The notes below the pieces were generated by a model, which had not been told where the DNA came from, did not search any database, and was given only the letters and a program-made list of their open reading frames with translations. A stretch of DNA of 28,954 bases, taken from the NCBI GenBank assembly GCA_943704495.1, contig CALSCR010002306.1, positions 1 to 28,954 on the forward strand, given 5' to 3'. How positions within the stretch are numbered: the stretch's first letter is position 1; each line of letters begins with the position of its first letter. This DNA comes from Pigoraptor chileana. Its lineage: Eukaryota > Opisthokonta > Filasterea. Position numbers and translations under genes: made by a program. Below, piece by piece: positions 10,155 through 18,942 of this stretch.

Positions 10155-10516
10155 ATGCGCACGGACACAAAATAATCCGAATCAAGCGATAGCCAGTTGC
10201 ACACAGAGTTGCGGGGGATGTGACGACGAGAGCAACCAACCATGCACTTTTCCTTGTGCTTAGCAAGCGACTTGCCCCATCGGAACGACTTTCCGCAGTC
10301 CGGACACGCCGGGGTGTAACCGGAATGAGCCGCCACGACGTGGTCTCTCAGGTGATTCTTGCGAATGGGCCGTCCGCGCGCGTGCTGGCATCCATGCCAC
10401 AAGCACGGCTGACTCCCGGGTGTGTCGTTGACGTGTGACAAAAGATGCCGAGAAAGCGCATTTCCGTCGGGAAACTTCTCCCCGCACGAGGCTCCCCACT
10501 TGCATCTCAAGTGCAT
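10145..10516 (-). CDS. Three-finger C2H2 zinc-finger frame (PacC/Rim101- or AEBP2-like spacing)
   Basis: From the first in-frame ATG (10514-10516) the frame runs 123 residues. Finger 1 is C-x5-C-x12-H-x3-H starting CKWGASC, finger 2 is C-x4-C-x15-H-x4-H starting CLWHGC, and finger 3 is CPDCGKSF...KHKEKC, a C2HC variant. CxW-type first fingers followed by a CxxC finger occur in PacC/Rim101 and AEBP2-type nucleic-acid-binding proteins, so DNA binding is likely. The frame stays open upstream to about 10600, so an earlier exon is possible. It ends in TGA at 10145-10147, inside the start of the TPR frame. It could be a separate short gene, or the N-terminal exon of a zinc-finger/TPR fusion using a donor before the stop (for example GTGTGC after RHIPRNS). 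Confidence 0.55.
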   Translation of the reverse strand: MHLRCKWGASCGEKFPDGNALSRHLLSHVNDTPGSQPCLWHGCQHARGRPIRKNHLRDHVVAAHSGYTPACPDCGKSFRWGKSLAKHKEKCMVGCSRRHIPRNSVCNWLSLDSDYFVSVRIWK

Positions 10517-11028
10517 CTTTCCTTGTAACGGCAAACAAGGTGCTTCAGTATGCCGGGCGGAGTGTAGTAGAGCGCCGGCGACATTCCGCGCCACGACCAC
10601 CTCAACCCACTTCAGTCACACCTTATGCGTTGCGTGTTGCACAAACGCCCTATTCGTGGGAAGAGCAACGAGCCATCATCCACAAAGAAATCTTCCCCTG
10701 TAACTGCTAGATTGCAGAGTTTGCAGCGTCAACAATCGCACCACTGACGAGTTTTTGCTTGTAAATTCGCGAGTGCAGAGTGGAAATGGTGATGGAGGAT
10801 TGGCGGAGAACTTTTTTGTACTTCTGTACCACTCACAGCCGTGCCGCTAATTACCGGCAACCACTCACGTGATCAGTGTCATCGCTCACGTGACCGAAGG
10901 AAGGCGCGGACACAGAAGAAGTACTGTACATAATAAAACCACCCATCCCAACGTATGAGGTCAACTATTATATTACGGCTTTGTTACCTGCACACCCTTC
11001 CCGATGGCACTGCGATGCGAACCCATCC
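10517..11028. other. Divergent spacer between zinc-finger and flavoprotein genes
   Basis: The part next to the zinc-finger frame may still be coding or 5' UTR up to about 10600. The remainder holds a pair of TCACGTGA sites and AT-rich stretches (CATAATAAAA near 10928, TATTATATTA near 10967) that could serve core promoters. Confidence 0.5.
10865..10893. promoter_or_regulatory. Two TCACGTGA palindromes, 21 bp apart
   Basis: Perfect octamers at 10865-10872 and 10886-10893 sit 136-164 bases upstream of the flavoprotein ATG and about 350 bases upstream of the zinc-finger ATG. CACGTG is the E-box/G-box core bound by bHLH and bZIP factors. The 21-bp spacing places both on the same DNA face. Binding is inferred. 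Confidence 0.55.
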
Positions 11029-12876
11029 ATGGTTTTCTCTTGTCGACCGTCCCTCGGCGTTGTCTGCGTTGTGATTGCCGCACTCTCCCTCGCAGCCGCC
11101 GCAGCCCAGTCCCAGCGGTGTCGCACACAGCCCCATCCTGTGCATCCATTATTTCCTATTCGCCGAGTTCCCATTTATGATGTTGCCATTGTTGGTGGTG
11201 GATATGCGGGTGTTATCTTCGCAAGATCAATATTTGAACAATGCGGTGATGTTGCCGATGCGCAGTTATCGAATGGAAAAATTAACAGGCACTGTCCGAC
11301 CATGAGGGCGGTGATGCTCACAGGCAACGAAAGCGCCGCATTCGGTACGATGTGCAGCACACTTGATACGTATGCCACTTTCATCGGAACGGAAAATAAG
11401 CGGCGCGTGGCCAGTATGACGGATCAGTGGACACGGCTGGCGACGGCGGTCGACCCCCCGACGTGTCCGACAGGACCACTTGTGCACACACTGCAAACGG
11501 ACACTGTGGAGACATGTGATGGGAGTGCAATCGACTCAGCCGCTGCATCCAAGTCACCCACTTCACCCCCGCACTCACCGCTGCATGTCAAATGGGGCCA
11601 TTCCGCCACGCGTGTCGTCGCTATCACAGCGGGCGGAGCTTTGGCCGACCTCGGTGCGTGCAGTGGGACTCGGGTGGGCAGCATTGACGGCAGAAACAGT
11701 CGCAAGGGCCGCTTTGCTGTAGTCCACTCGTCGGCGTCAGTCGGTAGTCAGGGGGGCGTCTTTCATGCTCGGCGTCTCGTCATTGCAACGGGTCACGTGC
11801 TGAAGGAACGACCCGGATGGGCAACATCGCCGTCATCCCCTTCGCGGGCCATTGTGGGCAGCGAGGGACTGCGTCATGCACTACGGGCTGCGTCTGGTAC
11901 CGGCCGATGTCCGGACATCGCTCGGCAGCGGCGTGACCTTGCTAGAGCACTCTCCCATTATCCACTTGTATCCCCCATGAATGACAATGCCGACATCAAG
12001 AGCGCGCATGGAGACGAGTCATCCAGCTCCCCCGTCGAATCTGTGATGAGAATAGCGCTTGCAGGACGCGGTGCGACCATGCACGAGGTCATAAAGATAC
12101 TTGAACGACTTCTGCGGCGACCGGACAAGACAGAACATGATCAGAACGGCAGGTTGACTTATTGGTATGCTCTCGAGGGTGCCTCTAATGTGCGCGTGGA
12201 GATTGTTGTGTATTCGAGCCTCGACCCTGCCGCAAATGAAGAGCTTTATGCACTGTTTGAGCGCACGGTTGTCAAAGAGATCCCGCGACTGAACAGTGGC
12301 GGTGACCTCGTCTCGGGACAATATGGCCCGGCCTCCGAGTACGAACACCACACACGGGCCGTTCGTGCCCGCTTGCGCTCACTGCACTCCTCCGGGACCC
12401 TGAGGCTTGAATCCGGGGCATTTGCGTGGGACGCCGCTGTTGTGAACGCGGACGGGTCCATACAAGCGGCGGTGTCGCGTCCATGGGTCCCCCCTCTCCC
12501 TCCCGAGCTACTGCATGGGCCCCGCCACGCGCTCTCTGTTGTTATCGACTGCGCACCGTACACGCACCTCTCGCGAAAGAGCGGGTTTGCGACGCACGAT
12601 GTGGCCACCGGCAGTAATGTATTGAGCGTGTTTCTGTCCGATCTATACTCCCAGGGCGTGCTGCGATGGGGTCTCAACACTGGCATTCCCGAAGTCGTCC
12701 CTGAATACCAACATCTTGTCGCTGTTGGAGGGGCTGGGTTCACGATGCCCTTTGAGTGGAATGTATTTGAGTGGGAGAAGCAGGGCTCGGCAATGTGCGA
12801 GCTGCTCGGTCTGCATGAGCTGCAATATCGAAAACACTGTGACAATCCCCCGCCGGCGAAAGATGGAGCGACCTGA
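11029..12876 (+). CDS. Secreted/ER FAD-NAD(P)-binding oxidoreductase-like protein, intronless
   Basis: A single open frame of 615 residues. The ATG at 11029 is chosen because it directly precedes a hydrophobic signal peptide (VVCVVIAALSLAAAAAQSQ, residues about 11-29). Residues 50-61, YDVAIVGGGYAG, form the dinucleotide-binding beta-alpha-beta motif (GxGxxG) of FAD/NAD(P) oxidoreductases, and LVIATGHV is the typical second ATG motif. A later segment, MRIALAGRGATMHEV, resembles a second, altered nucleotide-binding loop as in flavin monooxygenase-like proteins. Near the C terminus VAVGGAGFTMP fits the closing flavin-contact strand. The substrate is unknown. Lack of introns contrasts with DYM, BBS1 and GH35 and may indicate retroposition or transfer. 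No pathway context is evident from the neighbours. Confidence 0.85.
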   Translation: MVFSCRPSLGVVCVVIAALSLAAAAAQSQRCRTQPHPVHPLFPIRRVPIYDVAIVGGGYAGVIFARSIFEQCGDVADAQLSNGKINRHCPTMRAVMLTGNESAAFGTMCSTLDTYATFIGTENKRRVASMTDQWTRLATAVDPPTCPTGPLVHTLQTDTVETCDGSAIDSAAASKSPTSPPHSPLHVKWGHSATRVVAITAGGALADLGACSGTRVGSIDGRNSRKGRFAVVHSSASVGSQGGVFHARRLVIATGHVLKERPGWATSPSSPSRAIVGSEGLRHALRAASGTGRCPDIARQRRDLARALSHYPLVSPMNDNADIKSAHGDESSSSPVESVMRIALAGRGATMHEVIKILERLLRRPDKTEHDQNGRLTYWYALEGASNVRVEIVVYSSLDPAANEELYALFERTVVKEIPRLNSGGDLVSGQYGPASEYEHHTRAVRARLRSLHSSGTLRLESGAFAWDAAVVNADGSIQAAVSRPWVPPLPPELLHGPRHALSVVIDCAPYTHLSRKSGFATHDVATGSNVLSVFLSDLYSQGVLRWGLNTGIPEVVPEYQHLVAVGGAGFTMPFEWNVFEWEKQGSAMCELLGLHELQYRKHCDNPPPAKDGAT

Positions 12877-13580
12877 TTGAATATATTCTGACGCGTGCTA
12901 ACACTGGGTAGACATGTGCACAAATCGCATGTTTCATAGTATTCTAAGCACCTCGATTCAGTATGGCAAGTGAGAGACAGAATAGAAATACGTAACCAAT
13001 TGATATGCCGCCATTGGCGATGTCATCACGACCGCGCAGTCACGGACAAGTCATGACGCGTCAGATGCACAACTGGATTGCAGGGTCGCCTGCAGTGAAC
13101 CTTCTCTAACTGGCCGCGGCATTCCCGACAGGACAGTAAGTCTCGTGGGGGCGGTACTGATATCCCTCTGATGTCTCAGTGGGGGCGGCGCCACAAACGT
13201 TAGGACCGAAAAAGATGTGCGAGGTCAATCTGTGCGTGTGTGTGCGTCAGTGTGGGTCTCATTAATTCAATTGCAATTGATAGGAATGCATTGTCGCGCA
13301 ATGCGTCAGACTCGAACTAATTAAATTTACTAAGTTTTCCTCAGCTAGCATAGTGTGCATGGACAGTGCTGAAGCCATCAACCGACAAAATCTGCTTCGG
13401 TTCCCCGGGATTGCAGTAAATTAAAATGTCTGAAGCGCACTGTCCAGACAGCTTTAATAAGCACGCACGGCCGGCATGCCAAACATGTGGCACGGAACCA
13501 ACTAAACTTATTACAGGTACAGAACTCCATCATTCTGTCACAAGTTGTCTTTGTCATGACAGCTGTCTGAAGCGCACTGC
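12877..13580. other. Spacer between the convergent flavoprotein and BBS1 genes
   Basis: Both flanking genes end here, so the roughly 700 bases should be 3' UTRs plus spacer. There is no supported coding frame. It is unusually rich in short dyads: TGACGCGTCA at 13054-13063, TCAATTGCAATTGA at 13267-13280, GCATTG/CAATGC at 13288-13304, and the repeat block at 13427-13588. Confidence 0.6.
13267..13304. repeat. Two adjacent palindromes
   Basis: TCAATTGCAATTGA (13267-13280) is a perfect 14-bp palindrome. Eight bases on, GCATTG and CAATGC (13288-13304) form arms around a TCGCG loop. Both lie between two gene 3' ends. Confidence 0.75.
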
Positions 13581-13588
13581 TCAGACAG
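13427..13588. repeat. 25-bp direct repeats with hairpin ends around the BBS1 stop
   Basis: TGTCTGAAGCGCACTG followed by TCCAGACAG at 13427-13451 recurs with CTCAGACAG at 13564-13588, two mismatches in 25. Each copy has inverted ends (TGTCTG/CAGACA). The right copy covers the BBS1 stop codon (13581-13583). Between them TAATAAG (13455-13461) is inverted as CTTATTA (13507-13513). Confidence 0.8.
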
Positions 13589-16500
13589 AGTCAATCAATA
13601 TTTCGCTCGGGGGCATGCTTATTGTTGCCGTGACAATAGCCGCGGGGGACGACGGGTCGCACACGGTGACTTTGACCTTGTCAGCCAGCCCCGACTGCGT
13701 GAGGCATTCCACAAACACCTCCTCGCGGTACACAGGCCCCGGGACAAGCATTGGCAGCTGCGCAGACATACACAAAAGGCGGAGGGAGAGGTGACAAGGC
13801 GGTGAGAGAGGGTCAGAGGGGACAAGGCTGCGACACAGCCTCACAATGGACGCATCGCTGCCCAACAATGAAGAATTGTGCGACTTACAATTGCAAACCG
13901 CATGCACAGTGCACATAATATCACCAACTGTGTATATATTTCCCTCTCTAAAGCAAAATTATAGGTGCTGGAGTAAAACTTTCATAAAGATCCAAGATCA
14001 GCAGTTAGTGTCGCGTGCGTCTATGCGAACACAACTTACCCGAATTACATGCGTATCGAGAGCGTACACCTCTGGATTACATGCGATGACAAGGGGGACG
14101 TCGACGGCGGCGCGCTTGCCGATGTTTTGGATCTCCATGACTACCTTAAAGAATGGGCCCATTCCGATGACCTGCACACATGCGACGTTAGGAAGTAGCA
14201 GACAAGTGTGGGTATCAATTAAGGATAACGGAAGTCGGCTTCAACACAAAAAACAGAGAGAGTGTGATGGGCATTGAACTCGAATATCCAATCAGGCGTA
14301 TTGGGGGGGAAGGGCAGGGCAATGCAACTTCACGAAACAATATCGGTCATATAAATGCAAGCGCACTATCCGCTGCATTTGTCACACGCATAGCTTCAGA
14401 AATCACACACCACGCACCAGATTTGATTTGTGTGCACTGCAAAACGCATACAAATGCCTCCATCTTCATGCGACAGGCCAGATGGCATTTGGCTAACCCT
14501 GGTGGTCCTAGCCCCAACCCTAGCGGCGCATACCTGTGCGTTCAACTTGAGGGAAATGTCGACTGAGCTGGATGAGGCAAATGTCGATCCGACTGAGTTG
14601 AGACTGCCCGTCAGCGTCTTTGCATACGCACGTGCGCCCGATAGCCGCAATCGCTGAAGATCCTTCTGGAACAGTCGGTGGATTTCTGTGATTCCCACCG
14701 ATTACAGACAAGAAACAATTGACAGAAACGCCAGCATCACCCCAATTTCGCCCAGCACCCGACAATAAACAGCGACAAAAGATGTTGGAGCATGAGAATA
14801 CATTGAAAACGACGCGCTGCCTAGGATCTAAGGCATCATATACGACTTACGCAAGGGGTTCACATACTAAATACACCACTATAGTGCACAAACACTGGTC
14901 ACATCCCAAAAAATACTAATTCAATCAAATGATTCGGCAAATACTGCTGGTGTTCTGGGAAGGAGAGGAATCGCGACTCTGTATGCCAAACAACAACAAA
15001 CACCCCGCTCATTGAATTTACACCCACCGGGCGCGTGCTCTTTCTCCCGTTCGGCCTGTGCGGCAAACAGTCGGCTCATTTTGGGAATGGCAAGCGAGTT
15101 GCGCTGTGCGGCGTCCATGGCGGCGGCGTCCGTGACGCTGACGACATTCCGGTCAAGGGTTGCTGCACGCTGTGTGCAACAAGTATGCAATAACACGCGA
15201 CCGATTGTGGATTTTGTGCATTGAACATCGCGTTGGGTGTTGGCACACGGGTATGTGTATGTGCGTATGTGTATGTCTATGTGCATATGTGTATGTGCGT
15301 ATGTGTATGTATATGTGCGTATGTATATGTGCGTATGTGTATGTGCGTATGTGTATGCGCATGCGTATGTGCGTATGTGTATGTGCGTATGCGTATGTGC
15401 GTATGTGTGTGTGCGTATGTGTATGTGCGTATGTGTGTGTGGGAGGGGGGCTATGCGCCTGTAGGCTGTGCTTAATTACATAAATGCAGTGATGGAAACT
15501 GAGCCAGGATGGTAATGGCCGCGCAGTCAATGCGCATCGAATATATTCCCAATGGCCCTCATTGAATCCCCACTGGACCCCATACAGTAATTCAACTGAG
15601 CGGATTGCGCAAAAGCAGCCATACCTTCAAGTATTTGATGATGAGTCCCCCGCCAACCGTTGCCATGGCAAGCGCCCCGTCTTCTCGCCCGTATTTCCCA
15701 AACACAATCCCGCGTACAACATCCGGGGCCATGAACGAGGACACAAGTTCATGCTCGTTGTATATCCGTACCTCGCCATTTGCAAGCGAGACTATCATCG
15801 CTCTGCACAAACGATTTGAATCGTACGTAAGGAGATCAGCTCGCACATCAGAGGGATCATTGGGATCAACAATGGAAGGTCGATTCAAAGTGGCTGCGAG
15901 GAGCTCCAACAACATCTTCTCATAAGTGTGCGGGGCGATCCATGGGAAGAGGTGACAGATGCAAAGGGGGCAGTAACAACAATACAACTCTCCTAGGGTC
16001 ACTTTCTATCACAGTCACGTCTCATGACACCATTCGACCCAGCAGAGGCAGCAATCCACACAACCACAACTGTGACAACCGACCTCAAGTTGCGAGTGCG
16101 TAGATTGAGCGACGTCACTGCGTATGGCACGGCCGGCAGTCGCGCGGTCCACTGCCGCTTCCCCCGGAGGCTAAACGACTGCACGGTCGAGTCGGAGCAG
16201 GCCACAAGCACGCTCTTGTCGAGCCGCACAATGCCGACAGACAGCGCACCAGGCTCAATGGGTGGCGACGACAGCTGCGTGCGTTGTTTTTTGTTGTTTT
16301 TGGTGTTGTTTTGTTGTGTTGTGTTTTGTTGTTTTTTGCAAGAGAGCGTCGTTATGCGGATAATGGTAACATGCAGAGGTTGTTATGTGGCGGACGCGGT
16401 GTTTTGTGATATGTCGTGTGTGTATGTGTGTATGTGTGTATGGTGAGGGTTAGGGCTAGCGTAGGATGAAATGGTATCATCAACTGCATGCAAGCATTCG

Positions 16501-16721
16501 AATTAAGTGTCTCGCAGTCTATGACAGCCACGAAGCGCGAGGATACTGGCGTCAAACTGCCGAATGGCTCCAGCTCTGACCACCAGACATGCAACCCACA
16601 GTGACAGGCTGGGGAAGTAGTGTGCACGCAGAGACACAACGTATGGCGAGCGATGGCGTCAATAAACACTTCGTGCACAGCCCAGTGCACCGAACACAGC
16701 ACAACAATACATCAAACACGT

Positions 16722-16769
<48 letters not shown>

Positions 16770-17990
16770 ACACTCACACACTCACACACACTCACACACA
16801 CTAACACACACTAACACACAAACACACACACACACGCACACACACACTAACACACTAACACACTAACACACTCACACACTCACACGCTCACACACACTAA
16901 CACTTACACACCTTCCCGCCCTTCACAGTATACACCATCCCGTTTCTGCAGGCGACAATGAGGCGATGCTCCACCGCAAACACCCCGGAAGTCTCAATGA
17001 CGGTCGGTACTGACGGAAGGCGCGTTTTAAACACAATTGCAAATCCCGCGGGGTCAATCACGCACACCCATCCATCCTCCGTGCCCACGACGAGACATGA
17101 CACGGCATCCTCGTCAGGAATGTTGCGGTTGCTGTGGGCACACGCGCAAAGCAATCGCCCGACACAGTGGACGCAAGAGACCAGCATTCAACGAGACGTC
17201 AGCATCAAACAACGGCGCTTCACAGGCAGGCAACCGCACGAATCCACAAAAGCGGATAGAGTTAGTCAGACCCTATATCCACGGTAGATGTTTGAATATG
17301 TATGTTGGCCGCACAAAACTCCTCACTTGCAACTCACAGTTTTGCCATGCATGTTATAAGAGACGGTGACGCTGTGGATGCCGACTCATCACCAGATCCT
17401 GACGCCAAAAGCGCTGGCATGTTGAATTTGTAATAAGCGCGAAAGTTTCTATAGACAAAAATAGCAGATCCAGATGCAACGGTCACAACGGGTGTGCGCG
17501 GTATGTTGTCGTCGATGTATAGGGAAAGAAGAGCGGTGGGCGTGTCGAGCAGGGCCGATTCGTGGACGGTCGATGAGCCCTTGTAAAACTGGGCGCATCA
17601 CAGCAATGAACACACGTCAGAGACGAGGCAACAACATGACCCTCGTGTGAGACGTCGCTTACATTAGACACCAACATGCACCAATACAATGATAATTGCC
17701 AGATGCCGGTGATGTCCGGTGGTATATCATCAGCCCACCTTCAATTTCATGCCATAATCCCCTGTGCCGAGGTGCGCTATCACCAGCTTTGAGTCGCCGT
17801 CCGCTGCGACGTCAGTTAGGTCCATGTGCCAGCTAAAGGCATACGCAGACGCAACTGGATCATAGAGTGCATCTATCCACTGTTCCGATGCGGTCTGCGC
17901 TGCGGGCCGCGCTTTATCAGACTCCGCAGTCGCATCTTGGACGGAAGCGTTGTCACCCACAGTCACATTCGAGTCATCCCCATCCGCCAT
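13581..17990 (-). CDS. BBS1: BBSome subunit BBS1, 9 exons
   Basis: BBS1 is the beta-propeller subunit of the BBSome, the coat that moves membrane proteins through cilia and is recruited by ARL6. Exons in transcript order: 17739-17990, 17371-17588, 16912-17131, 16080-16274, 15625-15918, 15028-15169, 14534-14685, 14040-14171, 13581-13757; sum 1782 nt, 593 residues, phases consistent. Family landmarks are WIDALYDPVASAYAFS and LVIAHLG near the N terminus, DEDAVSCLVVGTE (exon 3), SLANGEVRIYN and GKYGREDGALAMATVGGGLI (exon 5), IHRLFQKDLQRLRL (exon 7) and LVPGPVYREEVFVE (exon 9). The helical insert that human BBS1 carries before DEDAVSC is absent from this model, and exon 5 has about 35 extra residues. 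The donor ending exon 2 (GTCACC) is weak. The start is the ATG at 17988-17990, which overlaps the stop of the gene upstream. Confidence 0.93.
14493..14523 (+). repeat. Degenerate telomere-type motifs in BBS1 intron 7
   Basis: CTAACCCT and CCCCAACCCTAG lie close to the donor of BBS1 exon 7. These are imperfect copies of the motif seen in the DYM introns. Confidence 0.55.
15243..15440 (+). repeat. Long GTATGTGC-type microsatellite in BBS1 intron 5
   Basis: Nearly 200 bases of interleaved GTATGT, GTGCGTAT and GTGTAT units. In BBS1 transcript sense this is a CA-rich tract in the 3' half of the intron. Confidence 0.9.
16409..16455 (+). repeat. (GTAT/GT)n tract with GGGTTAGGG in BBS1 intron 3
   Basis: A GTGTGTATGTGT tract ends beside GGGTTAGGG (16447-16455). 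In transcript sense it is a CA-rich tract in the downstream half of the intron, paired with the TG-rich upstream half described at 16726-16910. Confidence 0.75.
16726..16910 (+). repeat. (CA)n with ACTAACAC variants in BBS1 intron 3
   Basis: About 185 bases of CA repeats with CTCA and CTAA interruptions directly abut the donor of BBS1 exon 3. In transcript sense the intron therefore opens with a long TG-rich run. Confidence 0.9.
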
Positions 17991-18606
17991 TATGGAAATA
18001 AGCCACCTAATGATGTCGTTTCAATCACCCATGAAAGTGGAAGTTGACAGACTTCAAAAGGAATTACAAAGAGAGTTGCATGCACCTGGGAGGATCTTGA
18101 CGTTTGAGACTCGTTTAACTGCAAAAAACTGCAAAACTGCGCCCGTGTTGCAGCAATTCTCATGGTACTCACTGTGTCCGTCTCACTCTCGAATTGGACC
18201 TGCATTCCCAGCAGTGCGCATTCATCATCCGGGGTGCATAATCCAACACACTCTGCAGACAATCTAATGGCACGCCATACTACAATGAGGCACTCACTGT
18301 TTCTAGCATACGGGGTACGAACACATTAAATATGCGATACCTCGGCTATTATTTTGACATCAGGTGTCAAGCCTTGGCAATCATCCGCTTTATCCACTGT
18401 GGTCACCACCACCGCGAATATGGTTCTTTGTTTCTCCAAGAGAGCAAATAGAAATCCCCAACAACATCGTGAGCATCACACCTGATTGTGTCACTTTTTT
18501 TTATCACCTTTAGCTTTTTCTCTCCGCTAAACTGCGTGTCCGTTGGAATGGCGGATGGCGGCTTCTGAAGCACTCGGCTCTCAGACCGGTAGACCGTCGT
18601 CCCCAT
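17990..18606 (-). CDS. Unrecognised 114-residue protein, 4 exons, next to BBS1
   Basis: Exons in transcript order: 18413-18606, 18173-18263, 18086-18128, 17990-18006; sum 345 nt with matching phases. The frame starts MGTTVYRSESRVLQK just after an in-frame TGA. It has a lysine-rich stretch (EKKLKVIKKSD), then HDVVGDFYLLSWRNKEPYS, TPDDECALLGMQVQFESET, FFAVKRVSNVKILP and GGLFP before TAA. I do not recognise the family. The protein-like character of the middle exons and a GTGAGT donor after exon 2 support a real gene. Intron 2 is only 44 nt. Exon 4 is 17 nt and tentative; without it the frame would read through to a nearby TGA. It lies on the same strand as BBS1, and the A of its TAA is the A of the BBS1 ATG (TAATG). 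Confidence 0.5.
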
Positions 18607-18942
18607 CCGTCACTGAATAAGCTGTCCAGCCATCTCTGAGTGCGAGAGCAGACCGGCTGCATGAGCTGCGTGCGATCCTCGGTGTGCTTTCTGGTTTGCC
18701 CGCACGTCTCGTCTGCAAACCACACTGTTCCGAGTGCCGCCGTCAGTCGCACGACTGCCCCCACACCACTGTGAGTCGGTGGCGGCTGCATGGGCCGCGG
18801 CAGATGCCAGTTTGCTGGCCGTCGGCGGTGCAAGCACTGAAGGACAAGCGAACGCCGTCGTAACTCGTTGGGCGTCTGTAGCAACCAGTGAGCACCAGTC
18901 CTTTATCCAGAGCTGCGGCCTAGTATATCAAGCAAACTGAAG
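18607..18942. other. Divergent spacer before the fucosyltransferase gene
   Basis: The 336 bases between two divergent starts should carry both promoters. Several overlapping open frames exist on both strands but none shows conserved character. There is no obvious TATA element except TATATCA near 18924. Confidence 0.5.

Noticed and set aside
12246-12923. 225-residue minus-strand open frame
   Set aside because: Lies antisense to the end of the flavoprotein, whose sense frame has clear family motifs.
17132-17370. 28-residue open stretch in BBS1 intron 2 as a missing exon
   Set aside because: Its translation shows no resemblance to the helical BBS1 insert and the exon 2/exon 3 phases already match without it.
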